From Spirochaetes bacterium RBG_16_67_19 (GTDB taxonomy: Bacteria; Spirochaetota; Spirochaetia; SZUA-6; DRHE01): 8,710 nucleotides of DNA. Below, piece after piece: positions 1 to 5,582 of the stretch. The DNA is taken from the NCBI GenBank assembly GCA_001829505.1, contig MIBK01000079.1, positions 1,216-9,925 of the forward strand, given 5' to 3'. Both the position numbers and the translations under genes were made by a program. The notes beneath the pieces are model-generated. The model had not been told where the DNA came from, did no database searches, and saw only the letters and a list, made by a program, of their open reading frames with translations. Positions within the stretch are counted from its first letter, which is position 1; each line of letters opens with the position of its first letter.

Positions 1-33
1 GCCCGGGGTGGTTCCGAAGAAGTCGATCATCAT
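1..33 (-). CDS. Start of a downstream gene, cut by window edge
   Basis: The stop codon of the carboxyltransferase gene overlaps a double ATG (33-31 and 30-28 on the minus strand) in an ATGA arrangement, which usually means translational coupling. The open frame gives M-M-I-D-F-F-G-T-T-P-G before the window ends. Eleven residues are too few to assign a family. In operons of decarboxylating carboxyltransferases this slot is often taken by a small membrane (gamma/delta) subunit or a biotin carrier, but that is context only. No strong Shine-Dalgarno sequence is visible. Confidence 0.45.
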   Translation of the reverse strand, partial: MMIDFFGTTPG

Positions 34-1574
34 AGGGGGATGTTCCCGTGCTTCTTGGCCGGGCGGTCCTCGCGCTTGCGCAGGTTCATCTCCAGGGAGC
101 GGATCAGCTCGATGCGGGCGAAGCGCGGCTCGATCACGTCGTCCACGTAGCCGTAGCCGGCGGCCACGAAGGGGTTCATGAAGCTCTCCGAGAACTGCTG
201 GATTTTTTCCGCCCGCAGGCCTTGAGGATCGGCGGCCGCGGCGATGTCCTTGCGGAAGATGACGTTGGCCGCCCCCTCGGCGCCCATGACCGCGATCTCC
301 GCGGTGGGCAGGGCCAGCACCCGGTCGTAGCCCAGGGCCTTGGAGGACATGGCGATGAAGGCCCCGCCGTAGGCCTTCCTTATAATCAGGGCAATTTTGG
401 GCACGGTGGCTTCGGCAATCGCGTACAGCACCTTGGCTCCGTGGCGGATGATCCCGCCGTGCTCCTGGGCCACCCCCGGCAGGAAGCCTGGCACGTCCAC
501 CAGGCTGAGAATGGGCACGTTGAAGCAGTCGCAGAAGCGCAGGAAGCGGGCGGCCTTGTCCGAGGAGTTGATGTCCAGCGCCGCGGCGAAGGACTTGGGC
601 TGGTTGGCGAACAGCCCGACGGTGCGCCCGGCCAGGCGCGCGAAGCCCACCACCACGTTCGGGGCCCAGCCCGCCTGGACCTCCAGGAAGGAATCCCGGT
701 CGCAGAGCGCGGTGATGAAGTCCCGCACGTCGTAGGGCTTTTTGGGGTCCTCCGGGAGAAGCTCTTCCAGCTCCGGGGTCTCCCGGTCCGCAGGATCGGC
801 GCCGGCGGCCAGGGGCGGCTGCTCCAGGTTGTTGGAGGGCAGGTAGGACAGCAGGCGGCGCAGGAAGCTCAAGGCTTCGGCCTCCCCGCCGAAGCGGAAA
901 TGGGCGTTGCCGCTGCGCTCGCAGTGGGCCTGCGCGCCGCCCAGGTCCTCGTGGCTGATCTGCTCCCCGGTCACGGCCCGGATCACGTCCGGACCGGTGA
1001 TGTACATGTTGCTCACCCCGTCCACCATCAGGATGAAGTCGGTGATCGCGGGGGAATACACCGCCCCGCCGGCGCAGGGCCCCAGGATGACGGAGAACTG
1101 GGGGATGACCCCCGAGCTCAGGGTGTTGGCCCGGAAGATCTTGGCATAGCCGTTGAGGGAAAGGGTGCCCTCCTGGATGCGCGCCCCGCCGGAGTCGTTG
1201 ATCTGGATGAAGGGGGCGCCGTTTTTCAAGGCCAGGGACTGCACCTCGGCGATCCGCTCCGCGTGCATTTCCCCCAGGGAGCCGCCCAGCACGGTGAAGT
1301 CCTGGGAGAACAGGAATACCTGCCGCCCGCCGACCTTGCCCGTGCCGGTGACCACCCCGTCGCCGGGGAACCTCTTCTGGTCCAGCCCGAAATCCGTGGC
1401 CCTGCCGGCGATGTACGGCTGCTGCTCGATGAACGAACCGGGGTCCACCAGCAGCTCGATGCGGGCCCGCGCGGTGAGCTTGCCCTTGGCGCCCTGGGCT
1501 TTGGCCTTTTCCGGTCCGCCGGCCATCTCGGCCCTGCGCTCCCGGTACCGCTTCAGCGCTTCCTGATTGGTCAC
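30..1574 (-). CDS. Acyl-CoA carboxylase carboxyltransferase (beta) subunit, propionyl-CoA carboxylase / methylmalonyl-CoA decarboxylase family
   Basis: This 514-residue protein has the length and full architecture of the biotin-dependent carboxyltransferase family (PccB, AccD5, MmdA). It would move a carboxyl group between carboxybiotin and a short acyl-CoA in the cytoplasm. The N-terminal half has the KGKLTARARIELL segment (31-42), SQDFTVLGGS (90-99), INDSGGARIQEG (125-136) and the acyl-CoA-binding GPCAGGAVYSPA (165-176). The C-terminal half has LVDVPGFLPG (358-367), RKAYGGAFIAMSSK (399-412) and the family-typical end KKHGNIPL. The start is GTG at 1574; the residues after it align with the usual family N-terminus, so a later ATG (residue 17) is less likely. 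There is no proper Shine-Dalgarno; a consensus promoter lies 6 nt upstream. No biotin carboxylase or carrier is in view. Sequence alone does not separate a carboxylase subunit from the alpha subunit of a Na+-pumping decarboxylase. Confidence 0.95.
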   Translation of the reverse strand: MTNQEALKRYRERRAEMAGGPEKAKAQGAKGKLTARARIELLVDPGSFIEQQPYIAGRATDFGLDQKRFPGDGVVTGTGKVGGRQVFLFSQDFTVLGGSLGEMHAERIAEVQSLALKNGAPFIQINDSGGARIQEGTLSLNGYAKIFRANTLSSGVIPQFSVILGPCAGGAVYSPAITDFILMVDGVSNMYITGPDVIRAVTGEQISHEDLGGAQAHCERSGNAHFRFGGEAEALSFLRRLLSYLPSNNLEQPPLAAGADPADRETPELEELLPEDPKKPYDVRDFITALCDRDSFLEVQAGWAPNVVVGFARLAGRTVGLFANQPKSFAAALDINSSDKAARFLRFCDCFNVPILSLVDVPGFLPGVAQEHGGIIRHGAKVLYAIAEATVPKIALIIRKAYGGAFIAMSSKALGYDRVLALPTAEIAVMGAEGAANVIFRKDIAAAADPQGLRAEKIQQFSESFMNPFVAAGYGYVDDVIEPRFARIELIRSLEMNLRKREDRPAKKHGNIPL

Positions 1575-1580
1575 GCCTCG

Positions 1581-1609
1581 ATTGTACGCACATTCCCGGA
1601 GCGTGTCAA
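1581..1609 (-). promoter_or_regulatory. Sigma70-type promoter of the carboxyltransferase gene, predicted leaderless
   Basis: Reading the minus strand, TTGACA (1609-1604) is followed by a 17-nt spacer and TACAAT (1586-1581). This is a perfect -35, a 5/6 match -10 and ideal spacing. The GTG start lies only 6 nt after the -10, so transcription would begin at or next to the start codon and leave no room for a ribosome binding site. Confidence 0.75.
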
Positions 1610-1614
1610 AAGCC

Positions 1615-1644
1615 GGGCCTATTAAGGCCCCAAAGTCGGGCCTT
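1615..1644. repeat. Triple GGGCCT half-site cluster between divergent promoters
   Basis: GGGCCT (1615-1620) and its inverse AGGCCC (1625-1630) are separated by ATTA. AAGGCCC (1624-1630) also pairs perfectly with GGGCCTT (1638-1644) across a 7-nt loop. The three half-sites therefore form two competing inverted repeats sharing the middle arm. They sit between the -35 of the carboxyltransferase promoter and the upstream candidate promoter of the aminotransferase operon, a natural place for a shared regulator. Neither hairpin is followed by a T-run, so a terminator is unlikely. Confidence 0.5.
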
Positions 1645-1671
1645 GCATCGGATCGCCAGGTGTGCTATTAT
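1643..1671 (+). promoter_or_regulatory. Candidate upstream promoter of the aminotransferase operon
   Basis: TTGCAT (1643-1648), a 17-nt spacer and TATTAT (1666-1671) preceded by an extended -10 TGC. The following 1672-1720 stretch is markedly AT-rich compared with the rest of the window. Transcription would start near 1678, giving a leader of about 108 nt. The -35 match is only 3/6, so the extended -10 carries the case. Confidence 0.4.
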
Positions 1672-1729
1672 TTTCAACTGTTATTTAAAATATCAAATGA
1701 GAGTTTAATTGCCGGGTTGTTTCGCCGGC

Positions 1730-1757
1730 TTGACCTTTCCGGTCAGAACGGCACAAT
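1730..1757 (+). promoter_or_regulatory. Candidate proximal promoter with overlapping inverted repeat
   Basis: TTGACC (1730-1735), a 16-nt spacer and CACAAT (1752-1757) would start transcription near 1764, about 22 nt before the ATG. A perfect inverted repeat, TGACC (1731-1735) / GGTCA (1741-1745) with a 5-nt spacer, overlaps the -35 and may be an operator. The -10 is a 4/6 match. Confidence 0.45.
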
Positions 1758-1785
1758 AGGGAACGCGGAACCTGTAGGAGGTAGC

Positions 1786-3117
1786 ATGAAGACCGCAGAG
1801 TTGCAGAAACTGGACCGCTCGCACGTCATCTACAGCTGGAAGCCCCAGGGCGGGTGGAACCCATTGATGATCGACCGCGCCGAAGGGATCTACATGTACG
1901 ACACGGACGGCCGCAAGATCATCGACGGCTGTTCGGGACTGCTGAACATCAACATCGGCCACTCCAACCGCCACGTGCTGGAGGCCATGAAGGCCCAGAT
2001 GGAGAAGCTCTGCTTCGTCTCCCCGGGCTTCGGCACCGAGCCCAAGGCCCGCCTGGCCGCCATGGTGGCCGAGCTCACCCCCGGCGACCTGGACTACGTG
2101 TTCTTCACCAACGGCGGGGCGGAGGCCAACGAGAACGCCATCAAGGCCGCCCGCTGGTTCACCGGCCGGCACAAGATCTACGCTTCCTGGAAAAGCTACC
2201 ACGGGGCCACCGCGGGGGCCATCACCCTGACCGGCGACCCGCGCCGCTGGCCCGCCGAGCCGGGCATCCCGGGCGTGGTGCACTTCTTCGGCCCCTACCC
2301 CTACCGCGACCCGTTCGGCTCCAGGGACGAGGAGGAGTGCGGGCAGAAGACCCTGGCCGTGCTCAAGGAACAGCTGATGTACGACAACCCCAAGAGCGTG
2401 GCCGCCATCATCATGGAGCCGGTCGTGGGGACCAACGGCATCGTCATCCCGCCGAAGAGCTACATGAAGGGCCTGCGCCAGCTCTGCGACGAGAACGGCA
2501 TCCTGCTGATCATCGACGAGGTGATGGCCGGCTGGGGCCGGGCCGGCAAGTGGTTCTGCGTCGAGCACTTCGACATCCAGCCCGACATCCTGACCACGGC
2601 CAAGGGCATCACCTCCGGCTACGTGCAGCTGGGGGCCACCATCTGGACCAAGAAGATCTGGGACTTCTTCCAGGAGCGCAAGTTCTCGAGCGGCCTGACC
2701 TACTGCGGCCACGCCCTGGCCTGCGCCTGCGGCATCGCCAACATCGAGGTCTACAAGAAGGACAACCTGATCCAGAAGGCCGCCGAGGACGGGGAGTACC
2801 TCAAGAGGAAGCTCAAGGAGCTGGAGAAGAAGCACCCCTCGGTCGGGGACACCCGGTGCATCGGGCTGTGGGCCTGCATCGAGCTGGTGGCGGACAAAAA
2901 GACCAAGACCCCCCTGGCTGGGTACAACGACTCGATCCGCAGCGTCTCGGGGCAGCTCTCCAAGATCTTCATGGAGAACAACCTGTACCTGTACAGCAAC
3001 TGGGACTACATCTTCATCTCTCCGCCGCTGATCATAACCCGGCAGCAGATCGACGAGATGATCGAGATCATCGAAAAAGGCCTGGCCTACACCGACACAT
3101 TGGTTAAAAAGAGCTAA
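1786..3117 (+). CDS. Class III PLP-dependent aminotransferase, taurine:2-oxoglutarate/pyruvate transaminase-like
   Basis: A 443-residue fold-type I, class III omega-aminotransferase expected to move an amino group from a terminal amine to a keto acid in the cytoplasm. Key parts: the N-terminal substrate-entry segment around HVIYSW (13-18), TNGGAEANENAIK (108-120) for cofactor phosphate, SYHGATAGAITLTGDPRRW (137-155), the PLP-ring aspartate in IIDEVMAGWGR (D244), and the Schiff-base lysine in TAKGITSGY (K273). The GDPRRWP and EPVVGTNGI (211-219) signatures are, as I recall them, those of proteins annotated as taurine-2-oxoglutarate transaminase. Substrate is not proven; beta-alanine, hypotaurine or similar amines remain possible. 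An open frame extends upstream to 1567, but ATG 1786 is preceded by AGGAGG (1776-1781) and begins where the family begins. The CoA-acylating aldehyde dehydrogenase follows 14 nt downstream, so the aldehyde product is probably passed on to an acyl-CoA. Confidence 0.9.
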   Translation: MKTAELQKLDRSHVIYSWKPQGGWNPLMIDRAEGIYMYDTDGRKIIDGCSGLLNINIGHSNRHVLEAMKAQMEKLCFVSPGFGTEPKARLAAMVAELTPGDLDYVFFTNGGAEANENAIKAARWFTGRHKIYASWKSYHGATAGAITLTGDPRRWPAEPGIPGVVHFFGPYPYRDPFGSRDEEECGQKTLAVLKEQLMYDNPKSVAAIIMEPVVGTNGIVIPPKSYMKGLRQLCDENGILLIIDEVMAGWGRAGKWFCVEHFDIQPDILTTAKGITSGYVQLGATIWTKKIWDFFQERKFSSGLTYCGHALACACGIANIEVYKKDNLIQKAAEDGEYLKRKLKELEKKHPSVGDTRCIGLWACIELVADKKTKTPLAGYNDSIRSVSGQLSKIFMENNLYLYSNWDYIFISPPLIITRQQIDEMIEIIEKGLAYTDTLVKKS

Positions 3118-3131
3118 AGGAGAAAGGGAAC

Positions 3132-4538
3132 ATGGCAGAGACACAAGACCCCGCCCAGGTCCAGCAGTACATCACCGGACTGGTCGAGCGGGCCCGCAAG
3201 GCGCAAGCCAAGATCGAGCTGGCCACCCAGGAGCAGGTGGACGAGATGTGCACCCGCGTGGCCTGGGCGGGCGTGCGCCCGGATTTCGCCAAGGAGTACA
3301 CGGAGTTCTGCAGCCAGGAGACGGGCCTGGGCGTTCCCGCTCACAAGTTCGCCAAGCAAATGACCAAAATCAAGGGCGCCCTGCGCGACATGAAGGGCAG
3401 GAAGTCCGTGGGCGTGGTGGAGGACGACAAGGAGAAGGGGATCATCAAGATCGCCAAGCCGGTCGGGGTGATCGGCGCGCTAACGCCGGTGACCAACGCC
3501 GAGGCCACCCCCTTCGTCAAGGCAATTTCCGCGATCAAGACGCGCAATGCCATCATCCTGGCCCCGCATCCCAAGGCCCAGAAGACCAATGACCGCGCCG
3601 TGGCCCAGATCCGCGGGGTGCTGAAAAAGCACGGCTGGCCGGAGGACCTGGTAATCGGCATCGAGGGCATCACCCTGGACAAGTCCAAGGAGCTGATCAA
3701 GCAGGTGGACCTGATCCTGGCCACCGGCGGCGGCCCCATGGTCAAGGCCGCCTACTCCAGCGGACGGCCCGCCCACGGGGTGGGCGCGGGCAACGCCATG
3801 ATCATCGTGGACGAGACCGCGGACCTCAAAGACGCGGCCGACAAGATCATGCGCTCCAAGACCTTCGATCACGCCACCAGCTGCTCCACGGAGAACTCCC
3901 TGGCCATTCAAGAAGGGATCTACGACCGGATGATCAAGGAGCTGGAGGCGGTGGGCGGCTACCTGTGCAACGCCGAGGAGAAGGCCAAACTGCAGAAGGG
4001 CATGTGGGACGAGAAGGGCGCCCTGAACCGCGAGATCGTGGCCCAGAGCGCCGAGAAAATCGCCAAGGTGGCGGGCCTCAACCTTCCCAAGGGCAAGAGC
4101 TTCATCATGGTCGAGGAGACCGGCATCGGCAAGGGCTTCCCCTTCAGCGCCGAGAAGCTGTCGGTGACCATGACCCTGTACAAGTACAAGGAGTTCGCTG
4201 ACGCCATCGAGCTGGTGAATCGCATCACCACCCACTCCGGCCCGGGCCACTCCTGCGGCATCCACACCGCCAACGAGCTGCGGGTCAAGGAGCTGTCCCA
4301 CAAGGTGAAAGTGTCCCGCATCATGGTCCGCCAGCCGCAGTGCCTGGCCAACAGCGGGGCCTGGACCAACGGCATGCCCATGTCCATGACCCTGGGCTGC
4401 GGCACCTGGGGAGGCAACTCCACCTCCTCCAACGTGACCTGGGAGCACCTGTTGAACTACACCTGGGTATCCTACCCCATCCCCAGCACCCAACCGTCGG
4501 ACATCGAGCTGTTCGGCAGCGTCATGTACGAGGATTGA
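3132..4538 (+). CDS. CoA-acylating aldehyde dehydrogenase, sulfoacetaldehyde dehydrogenase (SauS)-like
   Basis: A 468-residue member of the acylating aldehyde dehydrogenase family, which oxidises an aldehyde with NAD(P)+ and CoA to an acyl-CoA through a cysteine thioester. The Rossmann-type part includes IAKPVGVIGALTPVTNAEAT (107-126), the HPKAQK segment (146-151) and LATGGGPMVKAAYSSGRPA (196-214). The catalytic cysteine is in ATSCSTENS (C251). The later SGPGHSCGIH motif is also typical of acylating enzymes. The SCSTENS context and overall length recall SauS-type sulfoacetaldehyde dehydrogenases more than AdhE/EutE, but succinate- or malonate-semialdehyde acylating enzymes are close alternatives. 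AGGAGA (3118-3123), 8 nt before the ATG, is a good ribosome site. It is the second and last gene of the operon, ending in TGA just before a terminator. Confidence 0.88.
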   Translation: MAETQDPAQVQQYITGLVERARKAQAKIELATQEQVDEMCTRVAWAGVRPDFAKEYTEFCSQETGLGVPAHKFAKQMTKIKGALRDMKGRKSVGVVEDDKEKGIIKIAKPVGVIGALTPVTNAEATPFVKAISAIKTRNAIILAPHPKAQKTNDRAVAQIRGVLKKHGWPEDLVIGIEGITLDKSKELIKQVDLILATGGGPMVKAAYSSGRPAHGVGAGNAMIIVDETADLKDAADKIMRSKTFDHATSCSTENSLAIQEGIYDRMIKELEAVGGYLCNAEEKAKLQKGMWDEKGALNREIVAQSAEKIAKVAGLNLPKGKSFIMVEETGIGKGFPFSAEKLSVTMTLYKYKEFADAIELVNRITTHSGPGHSCGIHTANELRVKELSHKVKVSRIMVRQPQCLANSGAWTNGMPMSMTLGCGTWGGNSTSSNVTWEHLLNYTWVSYPIPSTQPSDIELFGSVMYED

Positions 4539-4565
4539 TACCGGCGATCCCGGGCGAATCCCTTC

Positions 4566-4593
4566 GGAGGCGGCCACAAGCCGCCTCCTTTTT
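4566..4593 (+). terminator. Intrinsic terminator of the aminotransferase-dehydrogenase operon
   Basis: GGAGGCGGC (4566-4574) pairs perfectly with GCCGCCTCC (4580-4588), a 9-bp GC stem with loop CACAA, followed directly by TTTTT (4589-4593). It starts 27 nt after the dehydrogenase stop. On the minus strand the hairpin is not followed by a U-run, so it acts only on the plus-strand operon. Confidence 0.92.
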
Positions 4594-4608
4594 CTATCTC
4601 CCCAGCCT

Positions 4609-5022
4609 TCAGCTTCTCGGCAGCACTACCTGGCCCACCACCTCGCGCGGTATGCGGGCCAGGTGCGGGTCGCGATGCACCAGCACCGCATTGAAGGCCC
4701 GCGCGGTGCCCGCGATCAGTGCATCCACCAGAGGAATCCGCTCGGGGCAGGCTTCCTTGACCTGCCAGGCCAGTTCGGCCACCGCGCGGTCTACAGGAAG
4801 GCAGACCGTCAGCTCGTCGAGGTAGCCTTCCACGGCCTGTTGCGCCTCCGCATCGATGGCCAGCTCCTCTTTGAGCCGGGCTTTCAACTCTGCAACGGTC
4901 ACCGCGCAAATCCCCGGCTTTTCCAAGCCGGAATCCCATAGGCTTTGCACGACATCTGCTCCGGGCTCGTCGAAGAAGTGGGCCAGGAGCGCCGAGGTGT
5001 CCAACAAATGGGTAATGGTCAC
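4609..5022 (-). CDS. vapC: PIN-domain ribonuclease toxin of a type II toxin-antitoxin system (VapC-like)
   Basis: 137 residues, the usual size of a VapC toxin, a Mg2+-dependent RNase that typically cuts tRNA or rRNA. The PIN acidic residues are in place: D8 in HLLDTSALL, E45 in VTVAELKARL, D100 in IPLVDALIAGTA and D118 in HRDPHL. An open frame runs up to 5193, but the first PIN strand begins right after GTG 5022. That GTG has AGGAGG on the minus strand (5034-5029) at 6-nt spacing, and the antitoxin stop overlaps it as GTGA. The longer start would only read antisense-frame sequence inside the antitoxin gene. All catalytic positions are intact, so the toxin is probably functional. Target RNA cannot be told from sequence. 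Confidence 0.9.
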   Translation of the reverse strand: MTITHLLDTSALLAHFFDEPGADVVQSLWDSGLEKPGICAVTVAELKARLKEELAIDAEAQQAVEGYLDELTVCLPVDRAVAELAWQVKEACPERIPLVDALIAGTARAFNAVLVHRDPHLARIPREVVGQVVLPRS

Positions 5023-5282
5023 CCCTTGCCTCCTGCGTTCTCCTCCTCGGTTCGCTGCTCGACAAGGCGATCCACAGCGCTCCCGGATTGCTTGCGCGAC
5101 CTGTTTCCGCGCCCGCGCAGGTACGCGGCCAGCGAGGCAGGATCCGGCAGTACCCTTACCTCCAGAATATGAACGCGGTCGGTCGCGCGCCATTCGAGCC
5201 TCGTCCCTGGACGCATGCCTTCTTTCCGGGCGATCTCGGCAGGAACCGTGACCTGGTTCTTTCCTGTGAGCCTCGTAATCAT
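5019..5282 (-). CDS. vapB: AbrB/MazE-family antitoxin
   Basis: 87 residues. The N-terminal half (about 1-45) is a SpoVT-AbrB swapped-hairpin DNA-binding domain: ITRLTGKNQVTVPAEIAR, then GMRPGTRLEWR. The C-terminal half is charged and of low complexity (RGRGNRSRKQ, EQRTEEENAGG), as expected of a disordered toxin-wrapping tail. It precedes the PIN toxin and shares a 4-nt GTGA overlap with it, so the two are cotranslated and should form a neutralised, autorepressing complex. The ATG is positioned exactly for the AbrB fold. No ribosome binding site precedes it; instead a promoter ends 6 nt upstream. Confidence 0.9.
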   Translation of the reverse strand: MITRLTGKNQVTVPAEIARKEGMRPGTRLEWRATDRVHILEVRVLPDPASLAAYLRGRGNRSRKQSGSAVDRLVEQRTEEENAGGKG

Positions 5283-5288
5283 GGCTAA

Positions 5289-5317
5289 ATGATAGTCAAG
5301 GAGAGCTGACTAGTCAA
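5289..5317 (-). promoter_or_regulatory. Promoter of the toxin-antitoxin operon, predicted leaderless
   Basis: On the minus strand, TTGACT (5317-5312), a 17-nt spacer and TATCAT (5294-5289). The antitoxin ATG follows after the 6 nt TTAGCC, so the expected transcription start coincides with the start codon. Confidence 0.7.
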
Positions 5318-5321
5318 GGAG
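5293..5321. repeat. 11-bp direct repeat overlapping the toxin-antitoxin promoter (likely operator)
   Basis: TAGTCAAGGAG occurs exactly at 5293-5303 and again at 5311-5321, an 18-bp period. One copy covers the -35 and the other runs from the spacer into the -10. Repeats covering the promoter are the usual binding sites for autoregulating antitoxin-toxin complexes, so I infer an operator for the AbrB-type antitoxin. Confidence 0.6.
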
Positions 5322-5365
5322 CACGCCTATGCCGTCGTCGTGCAGACAGTCAGGCCGCCTCTTTT

Positions 5366-5510
5366 TCAGGCCGTCCGCGCTTTAAGCGCGGACACGGCGC
5401 ACAACAGCCGGTAGTCCCGATCCCGGTGCAGCACTTCCAGGTCGTGGCGCAGCGCGGGGCCGATCTTCGGCGAACACCGCGATCCAGATCGAGGTGTCGA
5501 CCAGGATCAC
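5366..5510 (-). pseudogene. Remnant of a second PIN-domain (VapC) toxin gene, internally deleted and frameshifted
   Basis: From GTG 5510 the minus strand encodes VILVDTSIWIAVFAEDR, a textbook first strand of a PIN toxin with its catalytic Asp. Soon after, the matching frame shifts by one base. The new frame reads ALRHDLEVLHRDRDYRLL and ends at TGA 5368-5366, a textbook C-terminal end of the same family (HRDRDY holds the last acidic site). The roughly 80 central residues, with the Glu and third Asp sites, are missing, so no active toxin can be made. A short frame ending in RTRSKQGRR stops at 5507 in a GTGA overlap with this start, probably the last codons of the lost antitoxin. The rest of the antitoxin is not recognisable; its place is taken by the msrA promoter and 5' end. 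Confidence 0.8.
5373..5393. repeat. Perfect 8-bp hairpin inside the toxin remnant
   Basis: GTCCGCGC (5373-5380) and GCGCGGAC (5386-5393) pair perfectly around TTTAA. There is no T-run after the hairpin on either strand, so it is not a standard intrinsic terminator. It lies at the very end of the toxin remnant's C-terminal codons. Confidence 0.5.
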
Positions 5511-5546
5511 CGCCGGCCCTGTTTGCTGCGCGTTCGCGGCGGCCGG

Positions 5547-5575
5547 TGGACAGGGGGCCACTGATACATTACTAT
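5547..5575 (+). promoter_or_regulatory. Candidate msrA promoter, predicted leaderless or near-leaderless
   Basis: TGGACA (5547-5552), a 17-nt spacer and TACTAT (5570-5575), then 7 nt to the ATG at 5583. The -35 matches 5/6 and the -10 4/6 of the sigma70 consensus. Transcription would begin at about 5582-5583. It lies in the space where the lost second antitoxin would have been. A TATAAT at 5586-5591 is a competing -10, but would start transcription inside the signal peptide. Confidence 0.5.
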
Positions 5576-5582
5576 AGGATTC

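Noticed and set aside
48..1625. A 525-codon plus-strand open frame across the carboxyltransferase
   Set aside because: It is antisense to a fully conserved enzyme, rich in His/Arg/Gly/Gln as GC-rich shadow frames are, and has no recognisable domain.
1672..1729. Riboswitch or attenuator in the AT-rich leader of the aminotransferase operon
   Set aside because: I see no conserved aptamer core and no terminator/antiterminator pair; the stretch is simply AT-rich upstream DNA.
1705..3144. A 479-codon minus-strand open frame across the aminotransferase
   Set aside because: Shadow frame of low complexity (Val/Gly/Leu/Asp/His) opposite a protein with all class III motifs.
4536..4538. The dehydrogenase TGA as another selenocysteine codon
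   Set aside because: The protein is already full family length, and a terminator follows 27 nt later with no conserved extension.
3480..4577. A 365-codon minus-strand open frame across the aldehyde dehydrogenase
   Set aside because: Same GC-frame artefact; composition lacks any fold signature and the opposite strand is clearly coding.
5373..5393. Intrinsic terminator in the toxin remnant
   Set aside because: The hairpin is perfect, but no T-run follows on either strand.
5366..5510. Programmed frameshift rescuing the second PIN toxin
   Set aside because: About 80 central residues with two catalytic acids are missing, so a frameshift would not restore an enzyme.
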